Positions 1 to 5,378 of a DNA stretch of 24,634 nucleotides are shown here, one piece after another. The stretch is taken from positions 1 through 24,634 of IMG/VR virus record IMGVR_UViG_3300011114_000517. One strand, written 5' to 3'. The notes beneath the pieces were generated by a model, which worked only from the letters and a program-made list of their open reading frames with translations, was not told where the DNA came from and made no database searches. Source of the stretch: a virus. How positions within the stretch are numbered: the first letter of the stretch is position 1; each line of letters opens with the position of its first letter. The translations under genes were made by a program, and so were the position numbers.

Positions 1-180
1 TATCACATTGAGCGCGGATCGGCTGATTGGTTTTTGATTGCTGTAAACAAATTTCAAAACTGGGGCAACGCAAGCAAAGATCAATTAAGCTTGACCCCTG
101 CACAACGCGACATTGCAGTTAGCAAATTTACGGCCCAGTTTTCGGTGCAAGCGGTCGCCCCGTTAGCGGTGGCAGCATGA
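1..180 (+). CDS. C-terminal end of an unknown phage protein (partial)
   Basis: An open frame runs in from the window edge for 59 codons and ends at TGA 178-180, overlapping the next start as ATGA. The visible part has an aromatic stretch (DWFLIAVNKFQNW), a polar segment with LTPAQRDIAVSKF, and a short Ala/Val-rich tail. I do not recognise a family and the start lies outside the window. The frame has no internal stop, and the overlap with the next gene is the same kind used throughout this operon, which supports it being a real gene end. By position it belongs to the early/replication operon. No function can be assigned. Confidence 0.6.
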   Translation, partial: YHIERGSADWFLIAVNKFQNWGNASKDQLSLTPAQRDIAVSKFTAQFSVQAVAPLAVAA

Positions 181-554
181 CCGCCCCCGAACGCTGCAAC
201 TGCGGGAGCGAGGACTGCCCCCGTTGCTACCCGCTAAGCCGCAAGCAAGCAGAAGTCACCGAGCGCGACCGCGCCGACGCGCTTACCGACATAGTTGAAG
301 AAGTTATGGACTACGGCCGTTTCCCGCGCAGCGGCCGGGCGCAGGTAGACCTCTACGAGTTCGTTGCCGAGCACTTGGATACCAGTTTCGCATTTGAGCT
401 GGTGGTCGCAGTATTGAGCACTGACAAAAACACACTGCAAGCACGCGTCGGCCGCCTTTACGATCAGGTGCAGGAAATGCTCAAGAAGCACTATATCGAC
501 ACCGACCTTGTAGAAGAACTGGCGCAAGAAATCGCAGACGCGAGCGAAGAATGA
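177..554 (+). CDS. Small acidic protein with an N-terminal cysteine knuckle, function unknown
   Basis: This is a 125-residue protein starting at the ATG that overlaps the previous stop. Residues 7-17 hold four cysteines in the pattern CxC-x4-CxxC (C7, C9, C14, C17), which could bind one zinc ion. The rest is charged and predicted mostly helical, with a strongly acidic C-terminus (EELAQEIADASEE). No known catalytic motif is visible. It is translationally coupled on both sides (ATGA at 177-180 and 551-554) and precedes the recombination genes, so an accessory role in early phage metabolism is possible. That is inference only. Confidence 0.7.
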   Translation: MTAPERCNCGSEDCPRCYPLSRKQAEVTERDRADALTDIVEEVMDYGRFPRSGRAQVDLYEFVAEHLDTSFAFELVVAVLSTDKNTLQARVGRLYDQVQEMLKKHYIDTDLVEELAQEIADASEE

Positions 555-643
555 ACTTTCTCGAAATCACCGGCGCCGCCGCGTGCGCCGCAGCAACACT
601 AGCGGCATTTTGGGTATTTATCGTTTTGTTGTTCAGTATTTAA
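551..643 (+). CDS. 30-residue single-helix membrane peptide
   Basis: ATG 551-553 overlaps the previous stop (ATGA) and the frame closes at TAA 641-643. The product begins MNFLEITGAAACAAATLAAF and continues as WVFIVLLFSI, so nearly the whole peptide is one hydrophobic helix. A longer reading frame in another phase (from 583) covers the same DNA, but its real start is the ATG at 655. The overlap, the hydrophobic pattern and the way the stop falls directly before a strong ribosome site make this a plausible microprotein. Its role is unknown; small inner-membrane phage peptides sometimes act on host processes or on lysis. Confidence 0.5.
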   Translation: MNFLEITGAAACAAATLAAFWVFIVLLFSI

Positions 644-658
644 TCGGAGGATTTATGG
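643..658 (+). promoter_or_regulatory. Strong ribosome binding site deciding the start of the Sak4-like gene
   Basis: GGAGG at 646-650 lies four bases before ATG 655. It fixes the gene start at 655 rather than the upstream in-frame start at 583. The 16-base leader ATCGGAGGATTTATGG recurs with one change (ATCGGAGGATGTATGG) at 1959-1974, before the nuclease gene. Confidence 0.75.
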
Positions 659-1422
659 CTATAAATTTACAGGCAATATCCCGCAATACCACACTAGCGC
701 CTCCCCGCATCATGGTCTACGGCCCTCATGGGCTGGGCAAGACCACGTTCGGCGCCAGCGCCCCTAACCCGATCTTCATCCTGACCGAAGACGGGCTTGG
801 GCGCCTTGAGGTTGACCACTTCCCGGTCGCCAAGTCTTACAAAGATGTGCAGGAGGCACTGGCATCTCTCAAGGGAGAGCACGACTTCCAGACCGTCGTG
901 ATTGACTCGCTAGACTGGCTGGACAATCTGATATGGGAGCAAATCAACAGCCAATACGAGGCAAAAGACCTTGCATACGGCAAGGGAGCCGTGATTGCCG
1001 CGGATCTCTGGCGCAAAGTGCTGGAGGATCTGACCGCCTTGCGTGCTAAAGGTATGGCTAGCATCTTACTTGCACACTGCGAGATCAAGCGTTTCGACAG
1101 CCCTGAGGTTGAACCTTACGAAAGGTATCAACCCAAGCTGCAAGCGCGCAGCAGCGCCCTGGTGCAGGAATGGTGCGATATTGTGGGCTTCGCCAATTAC
1201 AAGACGATCGTCAAATCGTCAGACGTAGGCTTCAACAACAAAGTCAGCCGCGGCATATCGACCGGCGAACGCTTGTTATATACGTCGGAGAAGCCGGCCT
1301 ACCTTGCTAAGAACCGCTACAGCTTGCCCGATTCACTGCCGCTTGACTGGTCACAATTGGCAGACGCAATGATGACCACCGCAGCACCCGCAGTAAAAAA
1401 AACCCAACCTAAAGGAAAATAA
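655..1422 (+). CDS. Sak4-like RecA-fold ATPase (AAA_24), phage recombinase
   Basis: This 255-residue protein is a P-loop ATPase of the AAA_24/Sak4 type, which in phages acts as a single-strand annealing or strand-exchange protein with an SSB partner. Walker A is GPHGLGKTT (residues 23-31) with K29 as the nucleotide-binding lysine. Walker B is TVVIDS (80-85) with D84. A segment with ILLAHCEIKRFDSPE follows, then a C-terminal part ending in a basic tail (VKKTQPKGK). The start at 655 is chosen because GGAGG sits at 646-650; the frame is open back to 583 but that region overlaps the 30-residue peptide. The DUF669 gene follows after 2 bases and a nuclease gene after that, a typical phage recombination set. 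The family call is from motifs and neighbours. Confidence 0.85.
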   Translation: MAINLQAISRNTTLAPPRIMVYGPHGLGKTTFGASAPNPIFILTEDGLGRLEVDHFPVAKSYKDVQEALASLKGEHDFQTVVIDSLDWLDNLIWEQINSQYEAKDLAYGKGAVIAADLWRKVLEDLTALRAKGMASILLAHCEIKRFDSPEVEPYERYQPKLQARSSALVQEWCDIVGFANYKTIVKSSDVGFNNKVSRGISTGERLLYTSEKPAYLAKNRYSLPDSLPLDWSQLADAMMTTAAPAVKKTQPKGK

Positions 1423-1424
1423 TC

Positions 1425-1925
1425 ATGGCCTCTTTAAATTTTGACGCTTCAGCAGTAGAACCGCAACAGTCATTCGACGCCCTGCCGCCGGGACGTTACG
1501 AAGTCATCATTACGGATTCGGAGATGAAAGACACCAAAGCCGGAACCGGCCAGTATTTGCAGCTGACCTTCTCCGTCATTGATGGCCAGCACGACGGGCG
1601 CAAGCTCTGGTCTAGGCTTAACCTGGTCAACCCCAACGCAACCGCGGTGGGCATTGCCGAGCGCGAGCTGTCGGCCATCTGTCACTGCGTCGGCATCATC
1701 ACGCCGGCCGACTCCGAGGAGCTGCACGACCGCCCCCTCATCGTCGATGTGATTCAGGAGCTCAACCCGATGTCCGGGCAGCAGACCAATCGGATCAAGG
1801 GTTACGCACAGGCAGACGGATCGCCTGCGGCAAGCAAACCGGCGCCGAAAGCCAAACCTGCCGCACCGGCAGGCTTTGCGACCGGCAAGGTAGCATCAGC
1901 CGCACCCTGGGCAGCTCGCAAGTAA
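1425..1925 (+). CDS. DUF669 family protein, probable single-stranded DNA binding partner
   Basis: This is a 166-residue protein. The first two thirds match the DUF669 pattern: an N-terminal LNFDAS segment, then LPPGRYEVIITDSE, a central strand with QYLQLTFSVIDG and GRKLWSRLNL, and a later DRPLIVDVIQE strand. DUF669 proteins are found beside Sak4-type recombinases and have an OB-like, SSB-related role; binding single-stranded DNA is known for relatives and inferred here. The C-terminus (about 131-166) is low complexity, rich in Ala, Pro and Lys, ending AAPWAARK rather than the acidic tip of a classical SSB. ATG 1425 lies 2 bases after the ATPase stop, with AAAGGA at 1411-1416 as ribosome site. 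A strong hairpin follows the stop. Confidence 0.85.
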   Translation: MASLNFDASAVEPQQSFDALPPGRYEVIITDSEMKDTKAGTGQYLQLTFSVIDGQHDGRKLWSRLNLVNPNATAVGIAERELSAICHCVGIITPADSEELHDRPLIVDVIQELNPMSGQQTNRIKGYAQADGSPAASKPAPKAKPAAPAGFATGKVASAAPWAARK

Positions 1926-1932
1926 GTTAACC

Positions 1933-1956
1933 CGCTGGGGCGGCAACGCCCCGGCG
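1933..1956 (+). promoter_or_regulatory. Very stable RNA hairpin with GCAA tetraloop, upstream of the nuclease start
   Basis: Left arm CGCTGGGGCG (1933-1942) pairs with right arm CGCCCCGGCG (1947-1956): ten pairs, of which one is a T-G wobble at 1936/1953. The loop GCAA (1943-1946) is of the GNRA type. The right arm ends five bases before GGAGG (1962-1966), the ribosome site of the gene at 1971. No T-run follows, so it is not a standard intrinsic terminator. It may shield the transcript from decay, separate the expression of two genes, or be a site for a translational regulator; these roles are inference. Confidence 0.7.
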
Positions 1957-1970
1957 TCATCGGAGGATGT

Positions 1971-3092
1971 ATGGAACTGCCAGAACCGCAAAACAGCACC
2001 AGAACCGCTATTTTTAAGCATTACGAGCAGGCTGCCGACCGGCATGGACGCCCGCATCTTGGCGCCAGCGAGATAGGCCACGAGTGCGACCGCTACCTGT
2101 GGCTTAGTTTCAGATGGGCAAAACCGGCCGACTTTGACGGCAGGATGCTGCGCCTGTTTGACTCAGGCAACCACCAGGAACCGCGCCTGATTGCCGACCT
2201 GCGCGCGATAGGCGTCGAAGTGTGGGACAAGGATCAGGACGGCAAACAGTGGCGCTACAAAGCCGCTGGCGGGCATTTTGCTGGCAGTCTTGATGGCGTC
2301 GGGCTGGGCTTGCCGGAGGCGCCAAAGACGCCGCATTTGCTGGAATTTAAGACCGCAAACGGCAAGTCTTTTTCAGCCATGACAAAAAAAGGCGTAAAGG
2401 AATCCAAGCCGCAGCACTGGTTACAGATGCAAGTCTATATGGGCTGGGCTAGTCTGACTAGAGCCATGTATCTGATGGTCAACAAGGACACGGACGAGAT
2501 CCACGCCGAACGCATTGAATTCAACCAGGACGCATTCGACCAGGCAATCCAGCGTGCAGAGCGCGTCATCACAAGTCCCGAACCGGCCGTCACGATTGCT
2601 GACAGCGCAGCCGGGTTTACCTGCAAATTCTGCCGGTTTAAGGAACAATGCTACGGCACAGAAGCGCCCGCGGTGAGCTGCCGCACCTGCGCCCACAGCA
2701 CGCCGGAGATGGATGGGGACGGCCGCTGGTCATGCGCGCAGGGTAAACCCGACATGGACGTAGCCGCCCAGCGCGCCGGCTGCGGTGAACACCGGCACAT
2801 CCCAACCTTGCTAGGCAGGTTTGCCGAGTTAATGGACGCCAGCGCCAATAACCTGCTGACCTACCGCCACAAACTGACCGGCTTGGAATTCCAACAGCCG
2901 GTTTATACATCGCAAGACATAACCAACCTGGCCGACAAAACTATGCTGGGGGACGCCGGGCTGACTGCCATCAAAACTGAATTTGACTGCAACATAAAAG
3001 CCCCGGCAGCTGACCCATTTGCCGACATGATAGACGATCTGCCGTGGGAGAAAGCCGCTACAGCTAAACGTGCCAAAAAGGTGACGAAATGA
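1971..3092 (+). CDS. Cas4/RecB-like PD-(D/E)XK exonuclease with Fe-S cluster cysteines
   Basis: This 373-residue protein has the order of motifs of the Cas4/AddB-type nucleases. GASEIGHEC is near the N-terminus (C39), followed by GNHQEPR (66-72), SLDG with D108, LLEFKTA with E125 and K127, and QMQVYMG (152-158). CKFCRFKEQC (218-227) then gives C218, C221 and C227, which with C39 make the four ligands expected for a 4Fe-4S cluster. D108, E125 and K127 form the metal-dependent active site. A second cysteine group (C237, C240, C255, C271) is not part of the core fold. The gene starts at ATG 1971 behind GGAGG. It probably supplies the end-resecting activity for the neighbouring Sak4-like and DUF669 proteins. 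Activity is inferred from motifs. Confidence 0.85.
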   Translation: MELPEPQNSTRTAIFKHYEQAADRHGRPHLGASEIGHECDRYLWLSFRWAKPADFDGRMLRLFDSGNHQEPRLIADLRAIGVEVWDKDQDGKQWRYKAAGGHFAGSLDGVGLGLPEAPKTPHLLEFKTANGKSFSAMTKKGVKESKPQHWLQMQVYMGWASLTRAMYLMVNKDTDEIHAERIEFNQDAFDQAIQRAERVITSPEPAVTIADSAAGFTCKFCRFKEQCYGTEAPAVSCRTCAHSTPEMDGDGRWSCAQGKPDMDVAAQRAGCGEHRHIPTLLGRFAELMDASANNLLTYRHKLTGLEFQQPVYTSQDITNLADKTMLGDAGLTAIKTEFDCNIKAPAADPFADMIDDLPWEKAATAKRAKKVTK

Positions 3093-3283
3093 GAATCCAA
3101 ACAGCGATTATATCGACTAAGGAGTTGCAACAAGCATTGGGGGATTTCTGCGCCGACAACGGTGGCATTCCCGACACAGTCATCATTCAGAGCTATAGCT
3201 CGCAAATTGTAGTCAGCTTACGACCAGGCGGCATGATAACCGCCGACGAAATCAACCATTCTGTTACAGGAGCCGAAAAATGA
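3089..3283 (+). CDS. Small hypothetical protein (64 aa)
   Basis: It starts at the ATG overlapping the nuclease stop (ATGA 3089-3092) and ends by overlapping the next start (3280-3283). The product has an N-terminal strand (RIQTAIISTKELQQAL), a central hydrophobic strand pair (DTVIIQSYSSQIVVSLR) and the tail TGAEK. It looks like a small folded alpha/beta protein but I recognise no family. Coupling to the nuclease suggests co-expression with the recombination genes, though it could equally be the first of the small accessory genes that follow. Confidence 0.65.
   Translation: MRIQTAIISTKELQQALGDFCADNGGIPDTVIIQSYSSQIVVSLRPGGMITADEINHSVTGAEK
3269..3283 (+). repeat. 15-base gene-junction repeat, copy 1
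   Basis: GGAGCCGAAAAATGA occurs exactly here and at 3600-3614. In both places it encodes the end of one protein (GAEK then stop), carries the ribosome site GGAG, and contains the ATGA start of the next gene. Confidence 0.75.
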
Positions 3284-3447
3284 CAAAGATATTATGGGTT
3301 GTTGAGGTTTTGTACAAAGGATGCTGGTATCCATGTGTCAATCCTAAATTAAGCCGTGAGAGTGGCCGCACAGCTTTGCAGATCTGGCGCCAGAGTGGAT
3401 CTCTGGATAAATATAGACTGGTTCAATACGGGAGAATTGAAAAATGA
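3280..3447 (+). CDS. Small hypothetical protein (55 aa), aromatic-rich
   Basis: ATG 3280-3282 overlaps the previous stop and the frame closes at TGA 3445-3447, again overlapping the next start. The product begins MTKILWVVEVLYKGCWYPCV and ends YRLVQYGRIEK, a short beta-rich protein with several Trp and Tyr residues. The middle (SRESGRTALQIWRQS) is probably helical. I recognise no family. The support is the exact ATGA coupling at both ends and the ribosome site GGAG contained in the preceding gene end. A function cannot be assigned. Confidence 0.6.
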   Translation: MTKILWVVEVLYKGCWYPCVNPKLSRESGRTALQIWRQSGSLDKYRLVQYGRIEK

Positions 3448-3614
3448 AAACAGATTCACCGGAAGAACAGGACAACGACAACTGCCCGCTGTGCGGCAAC
3501 GACACGCTAGATATTGGCTACGGGTTAGCCGGAGGCGGGATCGGCGTTTACTATTTTTGCAAAACGGATGGGTGCAGCTATTTTCACAAAACCAGAGATG
3601 GAGCCGAAAAATGA
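3444..3614 (+). CDS. Small zinc-ribbon-like protein (56 aa)
   Basis: ATG 3444 overlaps the previous stop and the frame ends at TGA 3612-3614, overlapping the next start. Two cysteine pairs are visible: CPLC (C14, C17) and CKTDGC (C39, C44), separated by a glycine-rich turn and a strand (GVYYFCK). The spacing suggests one zinc-binding ribbon. It sits directly before a second protein with CPFCG and CPEC pairs, so two small zinc proteins are adjacent and may be related or complementary. No catalytic residues are evident. It may bind nucleic acid or protein, which is inference. Confidence 0.65.
   Translation: MKTDSPEEQDNDNCPLCGNDTLDIGYGLAGGGIGVYYFCKTDGCSYFHKTRDGAEK
3600..3614 (+). repeat. 15-base gene-junction repeat, copy 2
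   Basis: Exact second copy of GGAGCCGAAAAATGA (copy 1 at 3269-3283). It again joins a gene ending in GAEK to the next start through an ATGA overlap. Confidence 0.75.
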
Positions 3615-3862
3615 GCAGCAACGCGTTTAACCAATTAGACCGCGAATATACCGAGCGCGAGGATTACTTGGCCAACCGCGCAGAGGAGCGCAAAACGGTA
3701 ATAAATTCCTGTCCATTCTGCGGGCACGATGACGTTGAGGTTGACGAGATCGAGATCGGCATCATTGCGATCTGCTGCCCAGAATGCATGGTGATCGGAC
3801 CGCACCAGGACGGTATGCAGTCGGTCGAGCTCGCAATCGAAAAATGGAACCGCAGAAAATGA
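3611..3862 (+). CDS. Lar-like restriction alleviation protein
   Basis: This 83-residue protein has the Lar family outline: CPFCG (C34, C37), then a strand pair (VEVDEIEIGIIAICC), CPEC (C56, C59), and a C-terminal helix AIEKWNRRK. Lar proteins of phages and prophages reduce cleavage of incoming DNA by host type I restriction enzymes or modulate their methylation. The frame is open upstream to 3356, but the ATG at 3611 is chosen because it forms the ATGA overlap with the preceding stop and has GGAG at 3600-3603. The N-terminal 30 residues (REYTEREDYLANRAEERK) are charged and helical, an extension before the zinc ribbon. The anti-restriction role is inferred from family resemblance. Confidence 0.7.
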   Translation: MSSNAFNQLDREYTEREDYLANRAEERKTVINSCPFCGHDDVEVDEIEIGIIAICCPECMVIGPHQDGMQSVELAIEKWNRRK

Positions 3863-4014
3863 CGCTGACGCAGTTTAAGGTGGTCTTGGAAAAATTCATG
3901 CTTGCTCGAGGTCGCTATATGAGCTCACCCACCAGCGCGACAGCAAAAAAGTGGAAAGCTGCCGATCTGGAACTGGCGCTGGCCTACAACAAATACATGG
4001 AGACACGGAAATGA
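3859..4014 (+). CDS. Small basic helical protein (51 aa), unknown
   Basis: It starts at ATG 3859 in the overlap with the Lar-like stop and ends at TGA 4012-4014 in the overlap with the next start. The open frame extends further 5' (to 3784), but that part lies within the Lar-like gene. The product (MTLTQFKVVLEKFMLARGRY, later WKAADLELALAYNKYMETRK) is predicted to be two helices with many Lys, Arg and Tyr. No family is recognised. Real-gene support rests on the double ATGA coupling. Confidence 0.55.
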   Translation: MTLTQFKVVLEKFMLARGRYMSSPTSATAKKWKAADLELALAYNKYMETRK

Positions 4015-4166
4015 TTCAGACAAACGAAGAGAAAGTGAAAGCCGCTATCGCCTACCTGCGTAGCCGGGACAAATATCTGCTGGACGGTTGCAAGTGGGTT
4101 CCGACCCCGGCAGAAAAGACTGATGTTCGCCAGACGATGCAGCAGTATCGGGAGGCGATGAAATGA
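4011..4166 (+). CDS. Small helical protein (51 aa), unknown
   Basis: ATG 4011 is in the overlap with the previous stop and GGAG lies nearby upstream (3999-4002). The frame ends at TGA 4164-4166, overlapping the next start. The product contains EEKVKAAIAYLRSRDKYLLD, then CKWVPTPAEKTDVRQTM and a short basic end (YREAMK). It reads as a helix, a turn with Pro residues and a second helix. No family is recognised. Confidence 0.55.
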   Translation: MIQTNEEKVKAAIAYLRSRDKYLLDGCKWVPTPAEKTDVRQTMQQYREAMK

Positions 4167-4291
4167 AATTCGTCGATGTTGTGATGTTTGTTGCATTTTG
4201 CACCTCGCTTGCGTTCCTGTGGGGCGTGGTCGATGGGACGATACAGATGGCAACTGTTAAGCAATCCTTAACTGTTGGGTGCGGGAAATGA
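4163..4291 (+). CDS. 42-residue single-pass membrane peptide
   Basis: ATG 4163 overlaps the previous stop and the frame closes at TGA 4289-4291, overlapping the next start. GGGAGG lies just upstream (4150-4155). Residues about 4-24 (VDVVMFVAFCTSLAFLWGVV) form one hydrophobic helix, followed by a polar tail ending TVGCGK. It is too short for a classical holin with several helices. It could be a regulatory microprotein or a membrane-anchored accessory factor, but no function is supported by sequence. Confidence 0.55.
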   Translation: MKFVDVVMFVAFCTSLAFLWGVVDGTIQMATVKQSLTVGCGK

Positions 4292-4650
4292 AAGAGCGTA
4301 TCCAAATACTTGCTGAACAAGAGCGATTAACGGAAGCCGCAGTCCAACTCGCCATTGCGCGGGATGAGATTGTAGACCTTACTGAAGCCCTAACTAACAA
4401 GTATGCACTTGAAGCGGAGATGCAGGTCATGAGCGACAAGCTCACCTGCGCTTTGCTTGATGCAAAAGAAAATATGGAAATAGCCAATGAGTTTAAACGC
4501 TTGATGGAAGAGTATCGCCAGCGCGAGGCAGTGGCATACATAGCCTTGAGAGAAGCCGCAGGGTTGTTGTCCACGACGCCAAAGTTTTCGTGTGAGCATC
4601 CAGAATACATTATGGAATACTTGCTAAACGCACCACGGGAGAAGAAATGA
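4288..4650 (+). CDS. Coiled-coil protein (120 aa), unknown
   Basis: The start at 4288 is chosen because its ATG overlaps the previous stop; an in-frame ATG at 4279 lies inside the upstream gene. The product is almost wholly helical and rich in Glu, Ala and Leu, with heptad-like stretches (LTEAAVQLAIARDEIVDLTE, later ENMEIANEFKRLMEEYRQRE). The C-terminus changes to a short mixed segment with FSCEHPEYIMEYLL. Such proteins are common among small early phage genes and may oligomerise. No enzymatic motif is visible. The stop overlaps the next start as ATGA. Confidence 0.65.
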   Translation: MKERIQILAEQERLTEAAVQLAIARDEIVDLTEALTNKYALEAEMQVMSDKLTCALLDAKENMEIANEFKRLMEEYRQREAVAYIALREAAGLLSTTPKFSCEHPEYIMEYLLNAPREKK

Positions 4651-5021
4651 CAGATAAAGTAATGGTTGGAGTTACAGAGTATGGGGAAGGCATGGATGTA
4701 AAACTTGGGTATGACAAGGGCAGACCTGTGATTATTGCGTTCAACGAGGGTGGTTACGCCAGCACGTTTGTTGATTTAATTCAGTTGTTGTACTGGGTGC
4801 GTAACAATATGCCTGAGTTGCAAAAGGAGGACGCGATGACTAAAACGGCAGCAAATAAAGGCATACGAAATAAGATAAGCAAACGCGAAATGGAAATACT
4901 GGTTGAGTATCTGCTAGCGAATGTTGGTCAAAAGGATTTGGATCGTGTTTTAACTATTGTAAACGAACTGCGGGAGATGGACGCTAAAGAGCAATCAGGG
5001 CATAAAGAACCTGCGCCCTGA
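4647..5021 (+). CDS. Two-part small protein (124 aa) with an internal strong start
   Basis: ATG 4647 overlaps the previous stop. Residues 1-57 look like one unit with strands and a helix (KLGYDKGRPVIIAFNEGGYA, then LIQLLYWVRNNMPEL). Residues 64-124 form a separate helical unit (KREMEILVEYLLANVGQKDL). At the join, residue M64 (ATG 4836) has a near-perfect ribosome site, AAAAGGAGG, five bases upstream. The gene may therefore make a second 61-residue product, or may be a fusion of two once-separate small genes. It is the last gene of the plus-strand operon, and its last 27 bases overlap the end of the endolysin gene on the other strand. Function unknown. Confidence 0.65.
   Translation: MTDKVMVGVTEYGEGMDVKLGYDKGRPVIIAFNEGGYASTFVDLIQLLYWVRNNMPELQKEDAMTKTAANKGIRNKISKREMEILVEYLLANVGQKDLDRVLTIVNELREMDAKEQSGHKEPAP
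4824..4838 (+). promoter_or_regulatory. Internal ribosome binding site and possible second start
   Basis: AAGGAGG at 4824-4830 stands five bases before ATG 4836, in frame within the gene 4647-5021. It would give a 61-residue protein equal to the C-terminal half. It is the strongest ribosome-site match in this part of the operon. Confidence 0.5.
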
Positions 5022-5378
5022 CCGGGGCGGCAAGCATTGCACATGACACCAAGTCGGTGTGGCCGCACCGTCCTCTAGCCACAGTTCTAGCTGCTCCAAC
5101 AGCCCTATATTTTGCCTGCAGAACGCGTCCAGGAGCCCGTCGTTGTCCTCAATATCGACAGCCTGCCCGGTCATATGCCTGGAGCGTGTAGCGCCGCCAG
5201 CAGCGTGGTTTACAGCCGCAGGACGCCATCCTGACCGCAAGCCCCGATCCTCGCCAAACGCTGCAATTAGCTGATTAGCCCGCCCGCAGATAATTTCTGC
5301 GTTTGCGCGGATCTCGTCGGTTAGTTCCGACTCATGCCCGGCTAGGTGCTGGCCTAGATACTCGTCTACGGTAATCAT
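4995..5378 (-). CDS. M15-type peptidase endolysin
   Basis: This 127-residue protein resembles the small Peptidase_M15 endolysins that cut peptide bonds in the peptidoglycan stem or cross-bridge. The signature SRHMTGQAVDI (66-76) gives zinc ligands H68 and D75, and WCHVQC (110-115) gives the third ligand, H112. SGWRPAAVN (49-57) is the usual upstream loop. No signal peptide is visible, so export would depend on the holin encoded directly upstream, whose stop overlaps this start (ATGA). It is the last gene of the late operon and its end overlaps the convergent early gene by 27 bases. The exact bond cut (L-Ala-D-Glu or D-Ala-D-Ala type) cannot be told from sequence. Confidence 0.85.
   Translation of the reverse strand: MITVDEYLGQHLAGHESELTDEIRANAEIICGRANQLIAAFGEDRGLRSGWRPAAVNHAAGGATRSRHMTGQAVDIEDNDGLLDAFCRQNIGLLEQLELWLEDGAATPTWCHVQCLPPRSGRRFFMP
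5014..5029. other. Weak hairpin at the convergent operon ends
   Basis: CGCCC (5014-5018) can pair with GGGCG (5025-5029) around a six-base loop containing the plus-strand stop codon. There is no T-run on either strand, so it is at best a weak pause or end-protecting element. No other terminator-like structure was seen where the two operons meet. Confidence 0.25.

Noticed and set aside
583-654. Upstream extension of the Sak4-like protein from 583
   Set aside because: The ATG at 655 has GGAGG four bases upstream, and the extension would overlap the coupled 30-residue peptide. The extra 24 residues match nothing in the family.
1971-3092. CRISPR adaptation gene (cas4)
   Set aside because: The fold is Cas4-like, but there are no cas1, cas2 or repeat arrays and the neighbours are phage recombination genes.
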